Assembly (NCBI RefSeq): GCF_000204055.1
Contig: NW_006768781.1
Span: 275,246 to 339,245, forward strand
Source: Melampsora larici-populina 98AG31
Taxonomy: Eukaryota > Basidiomycota > Pucciniomycetes > Pucciniales > Melampsoraceae
Length of the DNA: 64,000 bases
Direction: 5' to 3'
This document shows positions 12,179-24,057 of this stretch, in pieces. Both the position numbers and the translations under genes were made by a program. The notes under the pieces were generated by a model, which saw only the letters and a program-made list of their open reading frames with translations, ran no database searches and was not told the origin of the DNA. Each line of letters starts with the position of its first letter. Position 1 is the first letter of the stretch.

Positions 12179-12801
12179 CACTGCAAACATTATTCAACTT
12201 CCCCAAGTGGGCAGGAAAAAGTGACTGGGAGTATGATTTGTCATAAAATGATCTATCACTCCACACCTGAGCCATAACACCCACACTACATATGTGTAGC
12301 AGGCTCAGTGAATATGTGGTTACCATGTACATACAGTTCTGCTCAGCTTTCTGCTCATCAGGATAAGTTATTCATATGTAATACATGCTGTAACTTTTTT
12401 GAGATCAAAAAAAGCATTCCAAAGATTGACTACATACACTGACTCAATGTTTTGGTGTAATCTCATCAACTCAACTGCATGTAACACCCTTTCTGTTACT
12501 AAGAAATAGCTTCAACAATATTGCCTGAGCACCTACAGAATTATATGTAGTAAATTTTGGGCACAATTTTTTCAAAGTCAAAAAAGTTACATGTGGTATA
12601 ACATGTGATTTATTTCTGCTGGAGGGCAAAAAACTGAGCAGACCTGTATGTACATGATAGCCAACTATTGACTTAGCTTGCTGCACATATGTAGTGTGGG
12701 TGAAATGGCCCAGGTGTGCAGTATTAGATTCTTTTATGACAAACTGTACTATTAATCATTTTCCTCTTACAATTTGGGGAAGTTGAATGATGTTTACAGT
12801 G
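12179..12801. mobile_element. 623-bp non-autonomous CACTA-like element
   Basis: Terminal inverted repeats start CACTGCAAACATTATTCAAC on the left; the right end is the near-complement, ending ...TTTACAGTG. The target duplication is ATA (12176-12178 and 12802-12804). A second inner inverted pair lies at about 12258-12300 and 12678-12720 (ACACCCACACTACATATGTG and complement). CAC ends with a 3-bp duplication fit the CACTA/EnSpm group by established knowledge. No transposase frame inside. Confidence 0.75.
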
Positions 12802-12869
12802 ATACCTACATTTTTTGACTTTTTTATGATTTTCTTTTTCTTTCTTCTTTTTAATAATGATTCAATAAT

Positions 12870-13270
12870 AGGGGGTGTCAAGTTCAATTTTTTTACGGTA
12901 AAAACCATAAAAACCTTTCCCGTCGTAGCATAAATTTACGCAAAATTTGCAAGAACGGGAAAGTTTTATCTATCCTGTTCTCGCATAAACGTAAACAGAT
13001 AAGTTTACAACATAGCTTTGAAAACTTAAATTTGACTGTTTTGCTCTTGGAAAGAGGTGTGCTTGATAGTGGATGCAAGGACAACCTTGCATCCTCTTAC
13101 CAGCAGTTTTCTCATTACCTTGTGGAAGATTGATGCAAAAAAGTAAAAAATCCTTGATTGTGGTTTACAAGCGATGATAAACACTTGGAACAGTTTTTCT
13201 ACATCTAAAACATAAAAACTTTCCTGTCTCATAGTTTTTTTGTTGTAAAAATTCAAACTTGACACCCCTT
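12870..13270. mobile_element. 401-bp TIR element, family A copy 2 (TSD AAT)
   Basis: Ends AGGGGGTGTCAAGTT and AACTTGACACCCCTT are inverted, and AAT flanks both sides (12867-12869 and 13271-13273). The inner arms next to the TIRs are rich in TTTTTAC/GTAAAAA, as in the element at 9827. The interior has unrelated DNA and no transposase. Confidence 0.75.
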
Positions 13271-13555
13271 AATGTTAAATTGCATAATTATAATTTAAAT
13301 AACTGATGATGACATAAGACTGATTTATAATCAATGTACAATGAAATAATAAAAATATGAAAAAAACACAACTTTGCCTTAAAAGCTTTAAATCTTCTAA
13401 TAATGATATAATTATTTTTTAGTTTTTCTTGATTGATCCTATAAACTGATCACCACATCTACCAAAGAAATGATTTTGCTTAGACAAAGAGATATTTGGT
13501 AATAAAATTACCCAAACTTTATTTAGCAGAAAATTGAACTGTTACCTCAGAGAGA

Positions 13556-13885
13556 TGAATGTGGATATGCATGCTGATGTCCTTCAGTATAGGAAAGGCC
13601 AAGCTCCAGCCTATCCTATTGTATCTTGCAGGGCCAGGTGATATATGTAAATCCTGGCTGCCAGTGCTTCTTCTGAACAAGTGTTCAGTAAGGCAAAGGC
13701 CATCTTATTCCCCCAAAAAACTGTCTTGCCACTGGTACACATCCCCACGCCTAGGATTTGTAATCATCAGGTTTGCGACAGGCCCCGGCCTTGCCGCTGC
13801 AGAACTTGAATGATTATGTAAACCACTTGGAGGGGACTGTACAGTAGAGGCACTTGTTTGTCTGAAAGACTGGTATTGTGTATTT
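13556..13885 (+). pseudogene. hAT transposase C-terminal remnant
   Basis: Plus-strand translation reads a broken hAT dimerisation region: HADVLQY..GQAPAYPI, two in-frame stops, then ASASSEQVFSKAKAI and, in another frame, TVEALVCLKDWY. Family knowledge: the C-terminal hATC domain carries such a sASSExxFSxxxxi...tvEaLvCLKdWy pattern. It has two stops, a frameshift and a 102-bp MITE inserted in it (13738-13839). It is not part of the intact hAT element to its right, whose C-terminus differs. Confidence 0.7.
13738..13839. mobile_element. 102-bp palindromic MITE, family B copy 1 (TA target)
   Basis: A 102-bp segment, near-palindromic over its length, is flanked by TA (13736-13737 and 13840-13841) and begins CACATCCCCACGCC. 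The same 102-bp segment occurs in inverted orientation at 37877-37978, also between TA dinucleotides. TA target and CAGTCCCCTCC-type ends suggest a Tc1/mariner-derived MITE. It lies inside the hAT remnant. Confidence 0.85.
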
Positions 13886-14029
13886 GGTCACTTGTACTGT
13901 TCTAAAGGTTTTCCTTTAAATGCTCCTCTTGTAATCAAATTCCAATTTTCTCTTATATTTTCCATCTTGTACACCTTTTACGCACAATTCCTCTATTCAA
14001 ACTGTTCATTTCTTGTACCATCATTCAAG

Positions 14030-17000
14030 CAATACCGCAACCGCACCGCAACATATAGTGGTTGTGGTGCGGTTGCGTTGCGGTTTTTGGCCCCGCAATG
14101 ACCCCACAATATATAGCGGGGTCAGCGCACCGCAATCCGGGGCTGAAAAATCCGGTTTTTTTCAACCGCAACAAAATTTCGGTTTTATTCGCAATATATC
14201 GGTAATTGCGGAGGAAAACCCTTCGACCAGGCAGCCATCCACCCCACTCAGTAAACACAACTTCCACACGACTCCTCCACCACGCACGACCCAATCCTTC
14301 CCAATATGGAAGGTGGCGTTTCACCCTGGATGGCATCATTCGACAACCGCCCCTGGAAGCATCTGTGGCCGATTTGTGGTTCGATCTCGATTCAATTTTC
14401 CAGTCTTGATAGAGGGTGAGTTTTTTTATCATCCCATTTCTCTTTCTTCAAACTGAATCAACTCTGATCAATTGTTTCTTTATCTATTTCAAGTTCAATT
14501 ATGCCACTCTCCCAAACCCCATCCCAAAGTAGGCTCCAAGTCCCAGGTTCTTCTAGTACTAGAACACTTCGCCCGGCAAGCCCTGTTCGTAAACAGCCAG
14601 GGTTTATCAGTACCCCAACCGACTCGCGTACTGCCGTTACTTGACAAACCACTCCTGCCGATGAATCACCCAACAACCTTTCTCATCGACCTGCTTCACC
14701 TAGACCCCCCGTTAGTAAAAAAACAACACCAGTTCCAAAAGCAAAGGGAAAGGTAAGTCTAGATGTTTGTTATTTGAGATTAGTTTGGAGAACTGACCGT
14801 TATATTATCTGTCTCCTACTTCTAGACTCGGTCTTCAAGTAGCAAGCGTACCAGGTCATCATCACGAAGTCCATCACGCTCAGGCGCCACATCTCAAAAA
14901 AAGAAGAAATCGAATGCACCAACATCGAAGCCAGATGGTGTAAGTCTCACTTTTTCTTTCATCTGATTCTGTTTCATATATTTCGTCTTTTTGATATTTT
15001 TCTTTTCATCACTAGGTCTATGAGGTACCACACGGCGTGGATGTGGAACAACAGTCAGACGGCGAGATCGAGTTCATCAAATCCACCAAAGAACCCTGTG
15101 AACAGGAACACGAGCCTCGGACTGACGATGTGAAGGACCTTCTTGACTATTTTGAACCACCGGTAGTAAGTAACTCAGTTGTTTCTCACTCACTACAACT
15201 CACTAACTCGCTTGTTCCGTTTTTTAGGGCCGCTTGTACAAATGTAAATTTTGTCACAAGAGTTTTACCGGTGATAAAACTGGGACTTCGTACTTCAATT
15301 TACGGGGCCATCGCAACGGCAGTGCGACTCGCCCTGTGTGCAAAATGCGACACAAGGCCATTGCCGCCGGCATGGAGCTTCCTCATTCGTATCAAGAAAA
15401 GCAGGAGTCGGCCGAAAAAAACGACAAAGGTACTTTAGCAGCGTTTGTCAGTGGACCCACGTTTACAGTCGAGCTGGTAAACATGCTGTTGGTCATGTGG
15501 CTCGTGCGACACGCCCTTCCTTGGGCTCGATTTGAAGACCCGGCCCTTCGAGCAGCTTTCAATTCCATAAATCGAGGTGCTGTGGTACGATCAAGGACGT
15601 GGGCAGCACAGCAGTCTGTCATTCTTTATTCAGAACTGCACCATAAAGCTATTAATGCTGTCAAAGTAAGTCCTTCAAGTAATATAGTTTTTCACTTATG
15701 CTTTATATTTTGAATTAATATTATTTCAAATTTGTATCTCAACAGATGAATCAAGGTAAATTCTGCCTTGTTCACGACGTGTGGACTACCAAAGGTAACT
15801 GCTATGCATTCATTGGGGCGACCGCGAATTGCATCGATGAAAACTGGACTTATCAATCAACTCACCTGACTCTAAAATTAGTCGCATGGAGGCACTTTGG
15901 GGCTCTGTTAGCACGACCAATTGGTTGTTTTTTGATAAGACATGGTCTTCATGACAAGATAAGTCTCAATTCCATTCACTATTCTCTCTTTTTTCCTTCT
16001 TTGTCACTTTTTATTTGTATTTTATCTTTCATTTGGGCTAATTATGTCATTTGCTCTTTTACATGTTATGCCAGACAACCGACAGTGGCGGCAACAACAA
16101 TCCAATGGCTCTAGAGCTCGAAGCCATGTTTGCAAAGGCCGATAATCCGGTTACTTGGGATTCAAAATCGCATCACATCCGCTGCTATGCCCATAAACTG
16201 AACCTCACAGTTGGGCATGGCCTCAAACTCCTCGGTCAAAAGGTTTCCACTGCAAAATCAACCATCCCACACGGCGTCCCGCTTCCTATTCCCACTCTTC
16301 AGGTGAATAACGGCGAGGATGGCATTGAAATCAATGAAGAGGAATCCGATGACGAAGATGATGACGGCTTACCTGAAAAGCCTGATGGTGTCGATGACGA
16401 CGACAATCAGGATCAAAGCAAAGATCAAGCAGTTGAAAAGGACGATATTGTTGGTATTGCACTTGTGAAGGTAAGTCTTGTGCTATCATTTTTTTTCTTT
16501 TATTCTTTGTTTTGTATTTTTGTTTTGCAAACAAGAATGTTGATGATTGATCAACATTCATTTGCAATGTAGGTTGATACTGTTAGCGGTCAGATCGCTA
16601 GCAGCGCTGCCAGGCGAAGCGATTTCAAGGCTTGTTCTACTCGTATGGGATACAAGGGCAGGATGCTCATGCGACCTTGCAAGACACGGTGGAATAGCCA
16701 CTACCACAGCCGAAAGGTGGCGTGTGATGCACATGAGGTAAGTTTTCCTCTTCTTTGTTCTCATTCATTGTGTTTGTTAACCACATGCGCTCACATTATT
16801 TCTGCTCACATCGTTTCTCCAGGTTATTGACTCGATGCTTGCCGCTGATTGCAAGGCATCCTTTTTCAAGGGGGTTACAATCTCTCCTGCAGAATGGAAT
16901 GCAGTCGAGTTAGTAAATAAGGTATTGAAGGTAAGTATTTCCTTCATCTTCTCAATATTCCAACATATTAACATTCCATATGTCCTGCCAGACTTTTGTA

Positions 17001-18142
17001 GACGCTACAGCACGAGTCGAAGGTAATGGACCGACTGGATGTATCGTGCTAGCCGAATACCAGCGGGTCATTGGCGAGCTGAAAAACCTTCAAGTTGAAT
17101 CTATCGAATACGCAAGCCTTGAAAAGGCAATTGATCAAATGATTGTTTGGCTCACAAAGTACCGCGACGAAGCGATCGAGTGCCAAAGTACCGTATTGGC
17201 TACGATCCTCAACCCTCGCCTTTGAGTAAAGTTCTTCAACAAGTTTTACCCTGAACATGAAGAAGATGCTAATTTGGCGATTGAAGAAGCCTTCAAGAGT
17301 CGCCTGGAAGAATCACAGGAGCAACAGTCAACTCCACCTACTGAATATGAACCGACTTCAACCCAACTTGATGAGTTTGACATCTTTGGAGCTGAAGACG
17401 CTGGTAATTACAAGTCTAATTCTGAGCTTGAAGAGTATTTGAATGGGAAATGCTCAATCAATAAGGGCCAAACTCCTTTGGCTTGGTGGAAGGTGGGTTT
17501 TATTTGTTTTATTTCTTTCTCTCACACTATCTTTGCTTTTCATATTCTGACGTTTTTGATCGTTTACAGGAACATCAACACAAGTTCCCCACTCTTGCTC
17601 TCCTTGCCCGTGATTACTTGTCGGTTTCTGCCACGTCGTGTGCGTGCGAACGGACTTTCTCGGCGGCGGCCGACATCTGTACCCCATCACAAGGCGGTAT
17701 GCTCCCTAGAACAATGACGCGTCTAGTGGGCTCGCAGGCATGGCTAAAGGAGGGAGTTATACCAGATGGTGATTTTGCAGAAGCGGCGAAATTTCTTCAA
17801 GCCTATATTGGCAGTGTAGCAAAAAAGAAAAAAAAGTAGTAACACTTCTTGTATTCCTTTTTCAAAAAAACAAAACAAAGTAGTATCCCTTGTCTCTTTT
17901 CTTTTTGTTACTATGTTACTTTCTTTCTTCTTATTTTCACACAATTCTCGTTCAGTCGTCGAAATTATAATCAAATATTTCCGAAATATTGCGGAAATAT
18001 TTCGCTGGCTCCGCACCGCAACGCCCAGTGAGAAAAAATTATCTGCCATTGCGGTTCATTTTGCTGCGGAATATTGCGCAGAAAGCGCAACACAATGGAA
18101 TATGGCCATATTGTGTTGCGCTGCGCTGCGTTTGCGGTATTG
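14030..18142 (+). mobile_element. Complete 4.1-kb hAT transposon
   Basis: Left end CAATACCGCAACCGCA and right end TGCGTTTGCGGTATTG form TIRs with one mismatch. ATTCAAG(C) is repeated at both flanks (14023-14030 and 18143-18150), close to the 8-bp duplication of hAT elements with one base of boundary ambiguity. Subterminal regions are rich in TTGCGG/CCGCAA motifs, probable transposase sites. It contains one multi-exon transposase gene with nonsense changes, so this copy is probably not autonomous. Confidence 0.9.
14501..17839 (+). pseudogene. hAT transposase gene, multi-exon, inactivated
   Basis: At least nine plus-strand exons separated by short GT-AG introns, for example 14501-14754, 14826-14939, 15016-15165, 15228-15665 and from 15746. 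An N-terminal Ser/Pro-rich part precedes a BED-type zinc finger (YKCKFCHKSFTG...LRGH...C, near 15230-15345). The RNase-H-like core shows HDVWTTKGN (first Asp), TTDSGGNN (second Asp) and IRCYAHKLNL. The hATC dimerisation domain (LARDYLSVSATSCACERTFS) ends in a poly-Lys tail. Breaks: TGA at 14642-14644 and 17223-17225, and an expected donor near 15960 that reads AT instead of GT. All three fit single C:G to T:A changes. hAT transposases cut and paste DNA with 8-bp duplications; this copy may be mobilised only in trans. Confidence 0.85.
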
Positions 18143-18171
18143 ATTCAAGCTTCAAAGGCTTTGCTGCCTCT

Positions 18172-18220
18172 AAAAAAAGGTCATTCCCCTTGGGTTCCCC
18201 AAGGAGAGTCACCTTTTTTT
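18172..18220. repeat. 49-bp nested hairpin between hAT and copia
   Basis: Outer arms AAAAAAAGGT (18172-18181) and ACCTTTTTTT (18211-18220) enclose an inner stem CCTTGGG/CCCAAGG (18188-18194, 18198-18204). It sits in the short host segment between two transposons. Confidence 0.7.
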
Positions 18221-18298
18221 GCCTCTCAGAAAAACCCCCAGACAGAGAATCCCTATGCGTCTGGTACTCTTTTCAGCCCATAAAGACCCCCTGACCTG

Positions 18299-18885
18299 AA
18301 TTGAAGTTAAAAACTTATCTATATATTTGGGGTTATCTAATCTCTTATTTATTCTTACTAGATTCTTTTCTCGTCTCATATGCTATGATATCATCTTTCT
18401 TATTCTCTTATTCATGATGTCATTGCTGTGAATGCTATTAGTAATCTGACCGTATCTTGTGATGTCTTCGGTATATATAAAGAGTGCTTCACTACCTATT
18501 GTATTTTCTCTTTTCCTTACCGATTCTACTCATCACTTCGAGCAGGTATTGTTCTGCTCTTTATCGGTCACTGAGATATAACTATCTCCTACTAGTTACT
18601 AACTAGCATTCCCTAACAGGTTATTATTCTTCTTATTATTGTTTCCATTCTTGTGCTGTGTGTTAATAATAATCTTACCAATTCTACTCATCACTTCGAG
18701 CAGGTATTGTTCTGCTCTTTATCGGTCACTGAGATATAACTATCTCCTACTAGTTACTAACTAGCATTCCCTAACAGGTATTGTTCTGCTCTTTATCGGT
18801 CACTGAGATATAACTATCTCCTACTAGTTACTAACTAGCATTCCCTAACAGGTTTGCTCATAAGTCTCATAGCCATCTCGCAATT
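18299..18885 (+). repeat. 5' LTR (587 bp)
   Basis: Begins AATTGAAGTTAAAAAC and ends CATCTCGCAATT. It carries three copies of a 74-bp unit (starting TATTGTTCTGCTC, ending CTAACAGG), while the 3' LTR has two; this explains the 74-bp length difference. I noticed one substitution between LTRs (18680 A versus G). Confidence 0.9.
18472..18481 (+). promoter_or_regulatory. TATA box of the copia 5' LTR
   Basis: TATATATAAA lies about 170 bp into the LTR, ahead of the 74-bp repeat units, where retrotransposon transcription normally starts. The same motif is present in the 3' LTR. Confidence 0.55.
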
Positions 18886-18900
18886 GGTTATGAGCCCAGC
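18886..18900 (+). other. Primer binding site, initiator tRNA-Met anticodon type
   Basis: GGTTATGAGCCCAGC follows the 5' LTR directly. Its complement matches the anticodon stem-loop of initiator tRNA-Met (GGGCTCATAACC). Established knowledge: copia-type elements prime with an internal fragment of that tRNA instead of its 3' end. Confidence 0.7.
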
Positions 18901-21900
18901 GCTCAATCAATTTTTCGACTATATCAAATCACTTTTTCAAATCAGACCGAACATCGTCATGTCAACTTCCGATGGAACTAAACACTCGACGATAGAGCCC
19001 TTAAACGAGAACAATTTTGTTCAATGGCGTTTGAATATGTACGGTTGGATGCTTGAACACCGTCTTGGTCTTTTCATTAGCACTCCTCATCCCACTATTC
19101 CTCCTGAAAACACTCCTGAGCATGCATTGTTTGTTCAAGAGCAACAACGAGCTTTTGGTGTTATCATTCAACGCATTGATCAAGCTAGTAAAGCTAGATT
19201 CGTAACCGCTGAGAATATGTTAAATCCTAACTTATTATGGGATGACATTATAGCTCATTATCAAGCAACGGACGCCGCCAGTCAGAGTCGTGTCTTTCAA
19301 TCATTTCTTCGCATTACTTTTTCATCTTTATCTCAATTTATTAAAGATATACGCCAGGGAATGAAAGATCTTGTTGATTGTAATGTCACTAATAATATCG
19401 GCAATGGACTTTTGGCTGAGATCATCGTACATAAACTTCCTGATAACTTAGCTACTTTTAGAGAACTCTTGTATTCCAAACGACCTCTAACTACCGCCGT
19501 TGTCTTAATCGCTCTCGACAATCATCACGCTGACAGTACTGAAAATAGTAGACCAGATGTTGCAACCGCTCTAACGTCTCGTTTATCTGATCAACCACCT
19601 TCCTTCTCTAATGCTGTTAACACTAATCGTAATCGTTTCAACAATCGTTCGAACAACTCAAATCGTAATACTTCCACTCAAAATTTCTGTTCTGAAGGCA
19701 CTCATAATCCTCTCACTAAACACTCTAGAGATGACTGTTGGACTGTCCACCCTGAAAAGCGACCGGCTAATCTGCGTAATCGTGTTGGAGCTATACATCA
19801 CGTCGACAATTACATCTTTGGTTATCGAAATGCTTCCGCTGCCTTTGTCCGTGGAACTGCTTGTGATCCTGACTTTTCTCCTGTTTATCGATCTCGTGCT
19901 TTGGCTGTCAATACCGTCGAAAAGCAGTTTCCCAAACTTTTGGACAGCGGATGCTCTGACCACATGACTTCCGACATCAACGATTTTGCCAATTATGTTT
20001 CAAAACGTTCTACTGTGTCTCTTGCGGATGGAAGTCTCATCGAAATCATTGGCGAAGGGGTAATTCATGGTTATAGCAATGGTTCTATAACTTCTTTTCA
20101 AGCTTATCATGTCCCTAAAGTTAACGGTACTCTGATTAGTCTTGGAAAGTTATTACTTGAAGGTTGTTCATTGATCAGTAAAGAAGGATCTTTTATCGTC
20201 AAGAAAGCTGACTCCACTATCTTGTACGGTACGATCTGTGATGGTGTTCTAGAACTCGATCTCACCATAGGTAAGCATGCCTTACCTTCCATCGTGGCAT
20301 CATCTACTCGATCACTGACTTCATATGATACACTTCACAGACTTGCCGGTCACACCAACCCTGATCGCTTGAGAGTTCTTTTTAATCGCTCTCCTCCACC
20401 TGGATGGTCTTGTGAATCATGTATCCTTTCTAAAGGTCACCGCTTACCTTACCAAATGTCTCTTCCTAAATCAAATGTACCTCTCCAGTATATTCATAGT
20501 GACTTAAGTGGCAAAATCGCAGTTTCTTCTCTTGGTGGTGCTTCCTACTACTTCAAGTTAACAGACTCTTGTACATCATACAAATATATTTATCCTTTAA
20601 AAAATAAATCAGATACTTTTGCTCGTTTTCTTGAATTCAAAAGTGAAGTTGAAACTTTTCATCAAAGAAAAATTATTTCGCTAGTGAATGACAGGGGAGG
20701 GGAGTACATGTCACGAGAGTTTCTTAAGTGTCTTAAGGAGAATGGCACTACTATGTATCTTTCTGCTTCGTATACTCCTCAACAAAACTCGGTTGCTGAA
20801 CGTGGTAATCGTACTACTAGCGAGAAAGCTTGAGCTCTTATCAAACAAGCAAATCTTCCGGCTACTTACTGGGCTGAAGCTGTTTCAACTGCGGTATTTC
20901 TTGAGAATGTAACTCCGATGGAGAAACATAACAACAAAAGTCCTTACGAATTATGGCATGGCAGGCCTTTTGACTATTCTCGCCTTCATCCGTTTGGCTG
21001 TCGCGCCTACGTATTGATTCCCAAACATCTGCGTAATGGGAAATTTGGTGACACCATGGCCAAAGGCATCTTACTTGGGTTTCAGCTGGGTATGCGTAAT
21101 TTTCGTGTACAACTTGAAGATGAATCAATAGTTTACAGTCATGATGTTACTTTTAACGATGAAGTTTTTCCTGGTCATCCGTCATCTGACCAAGAAGATG
21201 GGGATTTTTCAATTGAGGATGAAAACGACGATTTTGTTTCTTCCGATACCTATCATCCGTCGCAAGTCGTTCCTATCGAACCTGACCCTTTCACTCCACC
21301 TCAATCACCCGACGTTCCTACAACACCTTTCAACACTCCTTCATCTCCATCCATTGATAAAACTCAAGCTTTAGTTCGACGTCAAACTATTCCAGATGGT
21401 GATGATCGTACTTTAATTCGTCGCCAGATGGCGCCTCAAGACAACAATCCCTTTGCTGATCATGATAATATGGGTGATACCATCATGTTTCAACCTCGTC
21501 CTTCTTCTCCATCTGCTCCCGTTGTTCCTATGAAACATTCGTGGGATTGGCAGCCAGCTTCTGTTCCGGCAATTCACGACATTACAAGTACAATCAGTGA
21601 ATCGAACATCTTACCTGAGGGGTCTAAGCGTCATCGTGCTCAATTGGCTCGCAGACTTCAACGTGAACGAATTTGCCTATCATCTGTGCGAAGATTGCGA
21701 CGACTTCGTTCAGCTCGCCTTGCAAACTCGCCTTATCCTAGCAACTTAAAGGAAGCTATGGCTAGAGAAGATGCTTCCGATTGGACAGCAGCAATTCAGG
21801 CTGAGCTTAAAGGAATGGAGGATCTAAAAGTATGGGACATTGTCGATTTGCCATCTGACGCTCATGCAATTGGTACGACTTGGGTTTTCAAGAAAAAGTT

Positions 21901-22888
21901 CGGTGCCGATGGTGAACTTATCAAATACAAAGCCAGGCTTTGTGCTCAAGGATTTTCACAACAACCTGAAGACTATGGTGACACGTTTGCTCCGACAGGT
22001 CGAATACTTTCTCTACGAGCTTTAATGAATGTTGCTGCTGTTGAGGACCTGGATGTGCATGTCATGGACGTCAAACTGGCATTTCTCAATGGTATTCCTA
22101 AAGAAACCATTTATCTTCGTATTCCAAAGGGATCACTCATACCCGGGACAACAGAGAAGTCAGTCCTTCGTCTCAATAAATCCATCTACGGATTGAAACA
22201 GTCTCCTCGATGCTGGCACGATGTCATTAAAGAATTCTTCCTAAGTATTGATCTCACTCAGACACCCTCGGATCCTTGCGTCTTTGTTTCATCTGATCCT
22301 AAATGGAAGTGTTATGTTCATCTCCACGTCGACGATATGACAATCGCAAGTGACAACGTTCAACGCTTCAAAGACTTAATCAACAAATGATTTCAAATGG
22401 AAGATCTCGGTGAGGCGAAATTCATTCTCGGTATGAAGGTCACTAGAGATCGCAAAGCAAGAACTATTTCATTATCACAGCCTCAATATATCGAAAATCT
22501 CTTAGAAGAGTACGACATGGCTGAATGTAATCCTGTAGGCAGTCCTATGATTGACAACACGCATCTAGTTCCAGGCTCTGATCAGAGCAGGAAAGAATTC
22601 CTGGATTCAGGAGAGGATTACCGCCATGCTGTTGGTATGTTAATGTACTTGTCCTTGGCTACCAGACCGGATTTAGCTTTCGTCGTTTCTCAGCTATCTC
22701 AACATTTTGAAAGACCCGACATGGTTCATTGGCAGGCCTTCAAGAGAGTTTTAAGGTATTTGAAAGGTACTCAACATTACGGTTTAGTATTAGGAGGCAA
22801 GGATTTAGAGTTTCAAACTTACAGTGACTCAGATTTCGCCGGATGTCCTTATACCAGACGCTCAACGACTGGCATGATCTCACAATTA

Positions 22889-23652
22889 CACTACGCCAGA
22901 TTTCAAATTTACCGCTGAGTTTAGAAAATCAATAAGACATAGAAAATTATACACAAGGTGGAAGGGGTCAAAAAATATGGAAAAATAAGGGTTGCATTCC
23001 CCTGTGTGTGCCCATCATTTTGCATATTTTTACAGATTTTTACGGCAGCAGTGTATATCAGGCCAGAAACTCAGTTTATGTCCCAAACTGGCAGTCATGG
23101 AGGCATTAACCTTGTGATACCAATAAAATTGTGAATTTTGTGTCAACATCTGGAATGTCTGCCCATCCTGAAAGCTACATGTTTAATTTACCAGATACAC
23201 ATTAGAATGAGTGGTGTGTGTCCAAAAATGAAGAAGGTACAGCAATCACTGTCCCCAACAGCAAAGCTAGAAAAGCTTATAAATCTGTTCTGCAAGGGTT
23301 TTAGCATCCAAATGGAAACTGTAGATCCAGTATGTGGCTTTCATAATGTGCAACTCCCAAATTGATCAAAAGAAAATAGTTGTATTTGTGAGTGTTGAAA
23401 ACTTTCTGCCCAAGCCTGGGTAGTTTTGGACAAAATTTGAGTTTCTGACCAAATACACCCCAAAATCATTTTTCTATGGAACGACTTCAAAACTCAAGGT
23501 AAAAATATGAAAAAATATGCAAAATGATGGGAAATCACAGACTGATTCAACCATAATTTTTTCAAATTTTTCCTACATCTCATGCATTGCTGAGAATTTT
23601 CTACATCTTGACTTTTCTAAACTCCATGGTAAATTATTGATTTGGTGTAGTG
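22889..23652. mobile_element. 764-bp non-autonomous DNA element nested in copia RNase H
   Basis: Left end CACTACGCCAGATTTCAAAT; the right end is the imperfect complement, ending TTTGGTGTAGTG. Inverted similarity continues about 37 bp at roughly three-quarters identity. TTA flanks both sides (22886-22888 and 23653-23655), and the surrounding copia frame is continuous across the gap when one TTA is counted. CACTA ends with a 3-bp duplication suggest the CACTA/EnSpm group; PIF/Harbinger also uses TTA and cannot be excluded. No transposase. Confidence 0.85.
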
Positions 23653-24049
23653 TTAGGATCTGGATGCGTTAACTGGAGATCTAAAAAACAAGAAAGTGTT
23701 GCCGGATCCTCAACCGAAGCAGAGTATCGGGCAATGTACGAAGGTGGTCAAGACTTAAGATGGTTTACTCAGTTTATGAAGGATATCAATAAACCTTTGA
23801 ATATTGTACCAACGTTACTAGCTGACAATCAAGGTGCTATGGGTTTGTCAAAGAATGCACAATTTCAAAATAGGACTAGGCATATAGATGTTAAGTATCA
23901 TTGGTTGCGTGAACATATCGAAAATAATCATTTTAAAGTCAAATTCATTCCTACTGCAGATATGCTAGCAGATATGTTTACAAAATCTTTACCACCTTAC
24001 AAGCACAAAGATTTTTGTAAAAGAATAAATCTGTTAGATTTAGAGAACC

Positions 24050-24057
24050 GGGGAGGG
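24050..24057 (+). other. Polypurine tract of the copia element
   Basis: GGGGAGGG stands immediately before the 3' LTR, the expected position for the plus-strand DNA primer. Confidence 0.7.
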
